Shown here piece by piece: positions 55,091 through 64,000 of a DNA stretch of 64,000 bases. The notes under the pieces are model-generated. The model saw only the letters and a list, made by a program, of their open reading frames with translations, had not been told where the DNA came from and ran no database searches. Both the position numbers and the translations under genes were made by a program. The stretch's first letter is position 1. Each line of letters starts with the position of its first letter. Source of the stretch: Callaeas wilsoni (Eukaryota > Chordata > Aves > Passeriformes > Callaeidae); contig VWPU01006303.1 in NCBI GenBank assembly GCA_013398955.1, positions 62,001 through 126,000 of the forward strand, in the 5' to 3' direction.

Positions 55091-56003
55091 TTGCAGAAGA
55101 AATTACATTACCAGATGCATAAAAGAAGAACAAGCTTTTGCTGAAACAAACCACAACAACATGCCTTACTAGTAGGTGTACTTTGACTATTAGGACTTCA
55201 CTGGATGCCTTTATCCCTATTCCCAGGCTGAAAAGGCAATCTCACTTGTATTGCTACACCTGGGAACAGAAAGGCAGCATGTACAGGCTGCAGGAAATAG
55301 TATTGATCAAAAACTGCCTAGTCAGGGAATCTTCATTTTGACAAACAAAACTGCATCGATTTATACAAAGGATTTAACTCATTGTATCAAGCTGAGTCGT
55401 GGTGCCTGGAAAGAAGTAAGGGCACTTTTATTATGCTACTGCCTTCTCAGGTGTCCATGGCAGGCCTATGGGACAGGTAGACAAGTCAGAAAGATGATTT
55501 TTGGTCGTGATTTAACCCCAGTAGGCACCAAATCCCCACAGAGCCCCTACTCAGTCCCCCCCCTCTGTCGGATGGGGGAGATAATCAGAAGGGTGAAAGT
55601 GTAAAAACTTGTGGGTTGAGATAAAGTCAGTGTAATAACTAAAAAAGAGGACAAAAGCAACAGAGAGAAAACAAATGATGCAAAAGAAAACAATTGCTTA
55701 CCACCAAATGACTGATGTCCTGCCAGTCCCTGAGCTATTACAGCCCCAGCCAGCCTCCACCCTCCCAGTTTAACTGCTGAGTTTGATGTCATATGGTGTG
55801 GAATATCCCTCTGCTCAGTTGGGCTTGTCCCTTCCCAACTTCTTGTGCACCCCCAGCCTACTTGCTGGCAGGGCAATATGAGAAACAGAAAAGCCCTTGA
55901 CACTGCTCAAGCACTGTTCAGCAATGACTAAAACATCCCTCTGTTACCATCACTGTTTTCATCAGAAATCCAAAGCACACACTATACAAGCTGCTATGAA
56001 GGA

Positions 56004-56055
56004 AACTAACTAACTAAGTAACTAAGTAACTAACGAACTAACTAACTAACTAACT
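56004..56055 (+). repeat. (TAAC)n microsatellite
   Basis: Tetranucleotide taac/ctaa iterations with a few substitutions. Confidence 0.9.
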
Positions 56056-59000
56056 CTATCCCAGCCAAAACCAGCACATATTTAGAGAATAAGAGGGAGA
56101 GAACAAGGTATGCTTCTTGCTTTCTAGCAATCTTCTTGACAGAAAACTCCTAACATTGACATTGCTTTAAGGGAGAGAACCCATAGGCTCCAGCACAACA
56201 TTTTTCACTGCTGAGGGTTGATTTCTTGTTTTCAAGGACTTGGATAATACCCCCTCTACTTTGACTTCCACCTTCCTGCCAAAGCCCACAGTAGCATGGG
56301 TATGAGCAGCACTTGGGCCTCTCACTAGAGATACCTGGTGTAGCAAAGCTGCTTTACTGCATAAACATGACTTGAGTGTCTGTCTGGGCCTTAAGCATTT
56401 AAATTCAGAAAGGAGACACACACTCCTCTCCTCTGATAGCTGTCCTTCCTATACAGAGAGGAGCAGACTATCTACTTAAATCCTTTCTGGAAACTCCAGT
56501 TCAAGATTGGTATAGAGAGCTCTGACTAAAGAGCCAAGTCCTTTCCCCACTCTCTCACACCCTTAATACAGGAAGCACTCAAATTCACATTTTCTAAGGT
56601 ATTTGTGCTCTCTGTTGAGTGGACTTCAAGCTCCTAAACTGGATGTAGAAAGTGCTGTCTCTGCCTGAGTACCTAATGAGGAGAAATGAGGGCTGAGCTA
56701 TGCAAGGAAAATGACAGGCTGAACAACTTTAATAATCATAACTAAAAATATACTGCTTGGGGTCTACTGGTTCTTTCTAAGAGAAGGAGGAAAACTGCGT
56801 GAGAGAGGAGGAAATGAGGGTGTGGAGGCAAGTCATGGCAAGTGCAGCAAAACTCCCAGTGGCTGGAAAGATTAGTGTATCATTTCCTGCCATGTGCTGC
56901 ACAAAGCAAGACAAATTCAACAATGCAAGATGAAAAAAAAAGACTATTATGTAATTTTCCATATCTGAAGCAATTGGAGAGACGTCGGGGAGATATTCTG
57001 GACTTAGGATAAGCCACTGCTGGATGTGTTAATGAGCTGGGCTGTAGACTGCAGCAGCAGTGTGGGGTGGTGCCCTTCAGTGGGACAGCAAGGTGCCCTG
57101 TGTGAGGGTGGCAACAGCTTCCACTGCCCAGACTGAGCCTGACTCACACCCCTGTGATGGGACTTTGCCAGGAAACCAAACTCCTCCGTATCAATGGGCA
57201 GCTCCTGGGGCCAGGCAGACAGGAAAAGTGTCCTGACCCAACAGCCTTGTGAGGGCCCACCAGCAGCCCATGAATTTTAAGAGATCCGTTACAGCAGGGA
57301 ACAAAACAACTCACGCTGGTTTGTGTGAGATGGGTACGGATCTTGCCTGGCCTGTGTCGGTGAGACAGGGCTGCTGCTCAGCCACTCTGCAACACGAGCC
57401 TCAGCATCCCGCAGCTCCTCCAGCTTGGTCAAATCCTCTCCTGCTTAGAGGGTTCTAGAAAGAAATGAGATTTCCTGTTCTGTTGTATCAAGAAGACACG
57501 GACTCCAAATCAGGAAATGTGTTAAAGAAATTCAGCACGGGAAGAACTGTCACTATGCAGCTGCTATCGCAAGCCTACAATTTTGCCTTAAAAGGTAAAT
57601 AAAATAAATCCCCTCTAAGAGCTGCTGGTCTCAGGACCGGAGGTGGAAGTTCTCAGATCTAAGCCTGGAATCTGAGTTTGGATTAAATCCAGATGTCAGG
57701 ATCACACCCACTCCCTTGGAAAATTCAGATCTCAATATAGACAGGGGTTTGTGCGTGGGGAGGGGGAATTGTTTTTCTGGCTTGCCCTCTCTGACACTGA
57801 TGGGATGGGAAAAAATTAGGAATATGCACAGCCCTGACTTCAGAAGTGGGCAAAAGGGATTAGATGTTGCTAATTATGGTGTAGTTATAGGCTTTCATTT
57901 GAATAGGCTGCATGCAGAGGGGCTCTGACCCTTGCTTTTCTGCTAAGTATCTACATGCTCTCTTCAAAGCATAAAATTCATGAAAATTCTATGAAATGAG
58001 CTACCTGCAGACAAATGCAAGGGCAGATGAATGCTACAAACCCATGAATCAAGTTCTGTTTCCAGGAATATTGGGGCAAACATGCTTGAGAGAAGAGGGA
58101 TGGGAGGGAAGTATTCAAGGTAACTGATACCTGACCCTACGTGGTAAACCAGTAACGTGGAAGAGACCATCTTCACTTTCACCAGCAGCTCTTCATAGAC
58201 ATCTGCAGACATCAACTTGATCTTGTGGCAGGAGATTTTTTCCCCGTATCAGTTTCTCTATGGGAAGCACTTTCTGTGGCTTCTCACCCACCTCCCAAAC
58301 TGCTGGAATTTAACCTTATTTTCCCTTAACCTTTATTTAGCTAAGAATTTGACAAATCATCAGAACAGAATGGGCTTTAGAAAACTAAAATCAGCAGAGG
58401 CTCTCAGGATAGCTGAGAGTCTTCCCTTCTCTTCCTCTGCCACTGGAACACACGGACCTTTCAAGCAGATTGAACTTCCTCTGCTCAATCCATCTGGTCT
58501 CAGGGAGCAGCTCCAAAGGCTGCTCCAAAACACAGGTACAGCAAGGAACTACCCACCTTCTGACCTAAATTTTGTCAGGGCCAGCTGAATAAATTTGTTC
58601 TCACACCAGTGCTATCCCCTCTGCTTCAACCCCCTTCCTCCTTTATTACACATTACTCTGCCCTTTCCGTACTCCCAAGCAGCCATTCCTTCTCCCCTGC
58701 CTGCCGCACCTGCTGCCTCTCTCCAGCCTAAGCCTGCTTCTTCCCTCTCAGGATGGGCTCCCTGTTCCCTCCTGGGCTGCCACTGGCTCTGCTGCAGGCT
58801 GTCCTCCTCCTGCAGTGTGGCAAACAGCATTTCTGTGGCACCTCATGCCAGTTTCTCCTGAGCCCTGTGGGATGGCAGTAATACACTGCCACAATTAACA
58901 TCCTTAAACACCGTTTAATTAATCCACTGAAGCCCTAAGAAATTTTAATTAACAGCAGCTTTATTAGTATTTACTTCACCTTCAACACATAAGCTCTGGC

Positions 59001-61750
59001 AGTATTTCCAAAGGGAGGACGCTGGCAGAGCAGTTGACAAGACACCCTTTTCCCGACTTTTCCCTGCTCTGTTGCTCCCAGAGCTCGCAGCCAGCTCTGT
59101 GCACTGGCAAGGACACGTTCCTTCAGCAGCCCTCCAAGATGAGGGTCAAGTTAACGTCGTTCTGTTGCTCTGCGCAATCCCTGTCGTGCACAAGGTTAAA
59201 TAAATTCACCAGAATCAAGCTTTAAAAGAAGTGTTACTGCAGTGTTTGATTAACAGCACAGATTGGAGGGGAGCCTGACAGGAACACCCAGAGTTCTGCT
59301 CCATTTGGAGATCTCCATATCGTAGCCAAGGTCGCCGTGTCTCAGCTGCCAGCCTTGAATGATGTTTGTGTAAAAAGCAGATGCTCTTCAGACTTCACAT
59401 GCACTTCTGAATACAAACCCACAAGTCTCTGAATTCCAGCAACCAAGCAGACTAATGTACTTCGTCCCTCAGCCCTACAAAATGGCAAGATGCTGCTGTT
59501 CAGATTACCAGGATAAAGAAGGATTATCAGATTTCTGAGGGATCTAGGCTGCTGTGGCAGGTGTCCAGGCAGACGAGCTCTGCAGCCTCTTGCAGCAGAT
59601 TTGTGCTCATTTGCACAACACCTTTCTCTGGTGCCTCTTACAACAAAACACACGTTCCCTCTGAGCTAAGTATCATGGACAATTAATAAGAGAAAAATAG
59701 GAGAAGAAAGAAAAATACTCTCAACATATTATAAATCAAGCTTATGGGACTTGATTTCTGTTGCTAAAACTGCAATTAACCCCAGGGGCACAGGAGCGAT
59801 CTCTTAGGCCCAGACACATTAACTGTGCTCTAAGGACACTTGTCAGGTGTGCACATGTTAGAATGCTGTGATGTTCCCTCAATTTGTAGAGTAACTGATG
59901 TGACACAAAGCTTCAGGGTAGGGAGTCAAATATTGATGTTCCAGGGAACAGGGACAGCAGTAATCTGAAACACAGATCAAGTGTCCTTAAACTTCAAGTA
60001 CTAATTAACTATTATTTTGCTAAATACTTGAGGCGTGTAACACTAGCCAAAACCCAGTTGTGGGGGGAAAAAAAAATAAATAAATTCTTCATGAGCAACT
60101 GAACTAATAACTCGAAACACTATCCTGGTATTACCAAATGGCCAGGACTCCTACTATCATAACTGCTATAGAGGCTGAGGTCAAATACCACTGCCCTACT
60201 TTAATCATTTATCTACAGAACAAATTAAAACTAGCACTTATCTGGTTTAACAATGCCAATGATGCATTACAGTGACAAATACTGAGTTAAGATCTGAGCA
60301 CTGAGACTTCTAAAATAATACCGTCTTAAATTTCTAATAAGCAAGAAGTGAACTGTGCTTAAAACACACCTCCTAAAGCCCTACTAAAACCCAAATCCCA
60401 CGCCCTGCCTTGTAATGCCCCAGCTAACTTTTTCAGGGCTTTGTAAGTAGTACTTGAGGGTAGAACTCTGTCCCATTTCCTGCCTCAGAGCTTAGTAACA
60501 CACTGGAGCTGACATCAAATCTGACATTTGACTATGAGGTTTTCGTCCTGACCAACTTACGCAGACCCCAAAGTTTACAAACTGCATGCAGCACCCTCAA
60601 AGCAAGTCAGTGGTGAATAAAAGATGCTCAGGCAAATACCTTGCTGGTTGTCCCCCTGCCCTCTGACAGAGGAGCTGTCTAAAGATTAATTTGCAATATC
60701 TAAATGCTAACCAACACTATTAGACGTGTTTTTCATAGCCAAACTTGTGCTCAGCAGCCACAGTCCTACACAGGCTTTACATTTCTCTAATCACTCTACA
60801 TGAGCACCTTCTCCTAACTACACAACGGGACTTCATGCAAGGCAAGAGCCAAGTAAGAGTGACCTTTAAGAAAGCTCTCCTCCGAACCCCACACCTGTTA
60901 CAAAACCCACTCCTGCCCCAAAGTGCCCAAGACAGCTCTTGGCTCTCTACACAAATCCTGTCTTCCGTGAAATTGTTTCACAAGATGAGGGAAAAAAATG
61001 CGTTGTCATTTTTCCTTCTCCATTCTTTCCACACTTGAGCAGTCAGTGCTTACAGGAAGTAGCACTACTGTGGTTTGAATGGCCACACACATACAGAGAA
61101 CTCCTCTTACCATTGCCCCCCACCAAATACTCTTTTAAGCAAACAAGCTTTAATGTCCATTGCAAGACATGTCCCGAGGACGAAGTGTTCGATTTTACTT
61201 GTTGGTGTTGTTCTTTCCTTCAAAACCTGGCAAAAATGCAATGGTGAAAGTCTGAGCATCACCGACAGAGAAGCTGTTAGATTCATACCAGCTGCAGGAA
61301 AAGTCAGACGAGCTCAGGATCCTACCACCACCACCTGAGCCTCCGGGCACGGGCTCTGCAGGGAGTCAGAAGTGCATTTAGGAAGAAGACACCGAGACGC
61401 GTCCGAGCAGGGCTGGATTTCCCCCACGCAGCTGACTCAGAGCTCGCCTTTTCCCACGAACAGGCGCGCTCGGGTGACCCGCAAATCTCCCGTCCTAAGA
61501 GCAAGGGGCTCCAAACCTTCTGGGAAACAAGCACTGCAAAGCCCGGGTTCAGGGGAAACCCAGAGCAGCACTTCCCGTGCCCACACAGCCCCAGCTCAGG
61601 GCCGGCTGCCCCCCATCCCCTCACAGACCCCCGGCAGCTCCCCAAGCCCCCTCCGTGCCCTCACGGCGCTGCGGGAGCGGCTCAGCCTCCCCCACATCCT
61701 CACAGCGCCTCTATTCCCCCATGGCGTCCACACCCACTCCAGCCCCTCAC

Positions 61751-62278
61751 GACCCCCGGGAGTCGCTCCCTGTCCTCAGGCCGCCTCCCGCCCCTCCCGA
61801 CCCCCGGGAGTCGCTCCCTGTCCTCAGGCCGCCTCCCGCCCCTCCCGACCCCCGGGAGTCGCTCCCTGTCCTCAGGCCGCCTCCCGCCCCTCCCGACCCC
61901 CGGGAGTCGCTCCCTGTCCTCAGGCCGCCTCCCGCCCCTCCCGACCCCCGGGAGTCGCTCCCTGTCCTCAGGCCGCCTCCCGCCCCTCCCGACCCCCGGG
62001 AGTCGCTCCCTGTCCTCAGGCCGCCTCCCGCCCCTCCCGACCCCCGGGAGTCGCTCCCTGTCCTCAGGCCGCCTCCCGCCCCTCCCGACCCCCGGGAGTC
62101 GCTCCCTGTCCTCAGGCCGCCTCCCGCCCCTCCCGACCCCCGGGAGTCGCTCCCTGTCCTCAGGCCGCCTCCAGCCTCTCACGACCCCTGGAGGTCTCTC
62201 CATACCCTCAGGCTGCCTCCAGCCTCTCACAACCCCCGGAGGCCTCTCCATACCCTCAGGATGCCTCCAGCCCCTCAC
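61751..62278. repeat. 48-bp minisatellite, 11 units
   Basis: Units start at 61751 and every 48 bases to 62231. The first nine are nearly identical through most of their length and the last two (62183, 62231) are diverged. Because 48 is divisible by three and the unit is C-rich, frames stay open on both strands; these are not genes. Each junction between units 1-9 carries, on the minus strand, GGGGGTCGGGAGGGGCGGG, which contains a GC box and fits a four-run G-quadruplex. The array ends about 95 bp before the ALAS1 TATA box. Confidence 0.97.
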
Positions 62279-62324
62279 ACCACCCCACAACAGCTCAGAG
62301 CCGCCGGGCGCCGCCCCCGCTCCC

Positions 62325-62365
62325 TCCCCGCGCCTGCGCAGCCCCACCGCGCCTGCGCCGCGCCC
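62325..62365 (+). promoter_or_regulatory. ALAS1: Two NRF-1-like sites in the ALAS1 promoter
   Basis: Two tandem gcgcctgcgc elements (cgcgcctgcgcagcc and ccgcgcctgcgccgcg). They resemble the NRF-1 consensus (YGCGCAYGCGCR) in reverse complement. NRF-1 sites are known in mammalian ALAS1 promoters, where they tie haem synthesis to mitochondrial biogenesis. Confidence 0.6.
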
Positions 62366-62372
62366 CCGGGAC

Positions 62373-62378
62373 TATAAA
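62373..62378 (+). promoter_or_regulatory. ALAS1: TATA box of ALAS1
   Basis: TATAAA in a GC-rich setting, 95 bases upstream of the start codon. This predicts transcription start at about 62400 and a 5' leader of about 65-70 nt in the same exon as the start codon. Confidence 0.75.
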
Positions 62379-62467
62379 GGCGGCAGTGCGGGAGCACATC
62401 CCGGTCTCGCGTCCCCGTCGCCGGTGTCGCTTTGCCGTCACCTCCGGTGTCCCGTCCGGCAGCGAGG

Positions 62468-62666
62468 ATGGAGGCGGTGGTGCGGCGCTGCCCGTTCCTG
62501 GCCCGTGTGTCCCAGGCGTTCCTGCAGAAGGCCGGCCCCTCGCTGCTGCTGTATGCCCAGCACTGCCCGCGCATGATGGAGGCGGCCCCGCCGGCCGCCC
62601 GCGCCCTCACCACGTCCGCCGCCCGCGGGCAGCAGGCGGAGGAGGAGACCCCCGCGGGCCGCCGCG
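62468..62666 (+). CDS. ALAS1: ALAS1 coding exon 1
   Basis: 199 nt from the ATG to the donor GCG|gtgagt. It encodes the mitochondrial presequence with the first two CP motifs. Confidence 0.95.
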
Positions 62667-64000
62667 GTGAGTACGGCCGGGGGAGCGAGCCGAGGGTCAC
62701 ACGCGGGCCCCCTGAAGGGGAAAAAAAAAACCACAGACATTGGATGTCACGGGAGGAAACTTCTGGAATAGGCAGCGCTGAGGCAGGGGTTGCTTAATCC
62801 TTGAAATGTCCTCGGTAACGAAATTTGTTTCCGTGGTATGAATCAGGGACCGGCCCGCTGGGGAGCCCAGCGGCGAGCCCCGGGTGGGGATCCGGGATCC
62901 TGGATCTCGGAGCGGTGTTTCTCGTGGTTCAGTGGCCCTTCACACCACCCGGGAACATTCCTTGGGGAATTCTTCCCCAGGCACTCAGGGGAGGGAGCTG
63001 AGGCTTGCAGCAGAGGAAGCCGCATGGCTGAAAAATCTGAACTCTTCGAAAGAAGATCACAGAATCACAGTTAGGTTAGAAAAGACCTCTGAAGTCGAGT
63101 CCAGCCTATGACTGAACACCACCATGTCAACTAGACCATGGCACTTAGTGCCACATCTAGTCTTTCCTTGAATCTTTTCCTAACATATTCCCATTGGGAG
63201 TGAAAGAGAGATATTTTTACTCCTCAGAGGGTACAGTGCTAGATCTAGCATCTTAAATCAGATATCCCTTGGGTGTTACTGGGATTTTGTGCTTGTGTAA
63301 ATAAAATGTGAGTGCTCAGTTAGTCTGAATGGGTCCTGCCAAATTAATTGCAAAAGTCATGAATCAAAGAACTGAAGTCAGTGTATTAAAATGACGACAC
63401 TGAAGTGTTTTCCCTTCTCTGCCCCCATCTCAGATGCCAAAAATGTCAAAGAGGTGGCCCAGCAGAATGCAGATGGAACCCAGCCTCCTGCTGGCCACCC
63501 ACCTGCCAGCGCTAGCCAGAGTACGGCTACTAAATGCCCGTTCCTGGCAGCTCAGATGAATCACAAGAACAGCAACGTTTTCTGCAAAGCCAGCCTGGAG
63601 CTCCAGGAGGATGTGCAGGAAATGCAGGCGGACAGGAAAGGTATGTTCTCCGTGCGCTGAAGCAGTGATTCCTCCTGAGAGCTTCTGGTGCCTGACTTGG
63701 CTCCGGAGCGTGCCAGGTCTGACAGGCACCATTGAAATGATGCAGTTGGGATTATGGGAGACTGCAGGGAAAAGCTGCTGGAGAATGTAGGTGTTAATGA
63801 CATACCTGTGACGTTGTGCAGGGTTTCCCTGGGTGATTTTGATGTGGGAATACCGTGAGCTGTATTTTGATGTGCTGGCTGGCTCTAGACGTGTGAGTCA
63901 AGCTGTTACACTCGCACCCAAGCAGATGCTTGGATCTGAAGAGAGCTTTGCCAGGGTGCTGGTTTAGACAAAGGTTTTATATCCAAAGATGAAGGAAAGT
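62468..64000 (+). CDS. ALAS1: ALAS1, 5-aminolevulinate synthase 1 (5' part; runs off the window)
   Basis: The housekeeping form of the enzyme that condenses glycine and succinyl-CoA to 5-aminolevulinate in the mitochondrial matrix, using pyridoxal phosphate; this is the first and rate-limiting step of haem synthesis. Two coding exons lie in the window: 62468-62666 and 63434-63640, joined in phase 1. The start is [20 protein letters not shown], as in chicken ALAS1. All three haem regulatory motifs of the presequence are present: RRCPFLA (Cys8), QHCPRMM (Cys33) and TKCPFLAA in exon 2. In this family haem binding to the CP motifs restrains mitochondrial import. About 135 of some 640 residues are encoded here; the catalytic PLP domain lies beyond the right edge. 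Confidence 0.96.
62667..63433 (+). other. ALAS1: ALAS1 intron between coding exons 1 and 2
   Basis: 767 nt, GT-AG. It carries a short antisense CR1-type fragment. Confidence 0.9.
63055..63195 (-). mobile_element. CR1 LINE 3' fragment in ALAS1 intron (antisense)
   Basis: 'agatcacagaatcacagtta', 'gaaaagacctctgaagtcga' and 'caccaccatgtcaactagac' are the reverse complement of an avian CR1 terminus. The fragment is short, 5'-truncated and somewhat diverged. Confidence 0.7.
63434..63640 (+). CDS. ALAS1: ALAS1 coding exon 2
   Basis: 207 nt from acceptor atctcag to donor AAAG|gtatgt. It encodes [20 protein letters not shown], the third CP motif and [19 protein letters not shown]. Phase 1 at both ends. 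Confidence 0.96.
63641..64000 (+). other. ALAS1: ALAS1 intron, to window edge
   Basis: It begins gtatgt. No further exon is visible before the right edge. Confidence 0.85.

Larger units (their letters stand above)
51141..61700. other. Gene-poor interval upstream of ALAS1
   Basis: No recognised exon on either strand. It holds two small tandem repeats and a DR4-like nuclear-receptor half-site pair (see separate entries). This is the region where distal regulatory elements of ALAS1 would be expected. Confidence 0.5.

Noticed and set aside
39423..61700. TLR9, TWF2 or other 3p21 neighbours upstream of ALAS1
   Set aside because: In the conserved order these lie on the other side of ALAS1, and no exon of theirs is recognisable here.
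61751..62278. CRISPR-like regular repeat
   Set aside because: Units are contiguous with no unique spacers, in a vertebrate genome. It is a minisatellite.
61700..62347. Gly/Arg-rich repeat protein on the minus strand
   Set aside because: Antisense reading of the same minisatellite; no start context or splice structure supports it.
61372..62670. Long open frame (432 codons, plus strand) with a 16-residue Pro/Ala repeat
   Set aside because: It is produced by the 48-bp minisatellite (a multiple of three without stops) and then runs through the ALAS1 promoter and first exon in the wrong frame.

Overview
The window looks like bird nuclear DNA, most probably from a songbird (passerine). The evidence is antisense CR1 retrotransposon tails of avian type, a solo-LTR-like element of the kind common in finch genomes, multi-exon genes with GT-AG introns, and two genes whose order matches conserved vertebrate synteny (POC1A on the minus strand, then ALAS1 on the plus strand; neighbours on human 3p21). 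No database search was possible, so the species is an inference.

Layout. (1) 1-9.5 kb: no recognised exon. It lies downstream of, or within the 3' part of, POC1A, and holds one antisense CR1 tail at about 3.15-3.61 kb. (2) 9.5-29.1 kb: POC1A on the minus strand, nine coding exons found, from a CpG-rich promoter at about 29 kb down to exon 9 at 9.5-9.7 kb. They encode the complete seven-blade WD40 propeller. The C-terminal POC1 coiled-coil exons were not found. (3) 29.6-39.4 kb: a head-to-tail minus-strand array of HSFX/HSFY-type heat-shock-factor-like genes. Copy B (36.66-37.99 kb) is intact with two exons. Copy A (29.84-31.21 kb) is degenerate. Copy C (38.7-39.4 kb) is a remnant that lost its DNA-binding exon. 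About 5 kb of unexplained sequence with a CpG-rich patch separates A from B. (4) 39.5-61.7 kb: a gene-poor interval upstream of ALAS1 with an LTR-like element, small simple repeats and a few weak exon candidates. (5) 61.75-62.28 kb: a 48-bp minisatellite of eleven units. It is followed directly by NRF-1-like sites, a TATA box and the first two coding exons of ALAS1, which runs off the right edge.

Functionally, POC1A (centriole and basal-body assembly) and ALAS1 (first and rate-limiting step of haem synthesis) are unrelated neighbours. The lineage-specific material is the HSF-like array between them and the G-quadruplex-capable minisatellite against the ALAS1 promoter. The most unusual signals are a 315-bp block that is identical between array copies A and B although the sequence around it has diverged, and eight regularly spaced G4/GC-box motifs within 0.6 kb of the ALAS1 TATA box.
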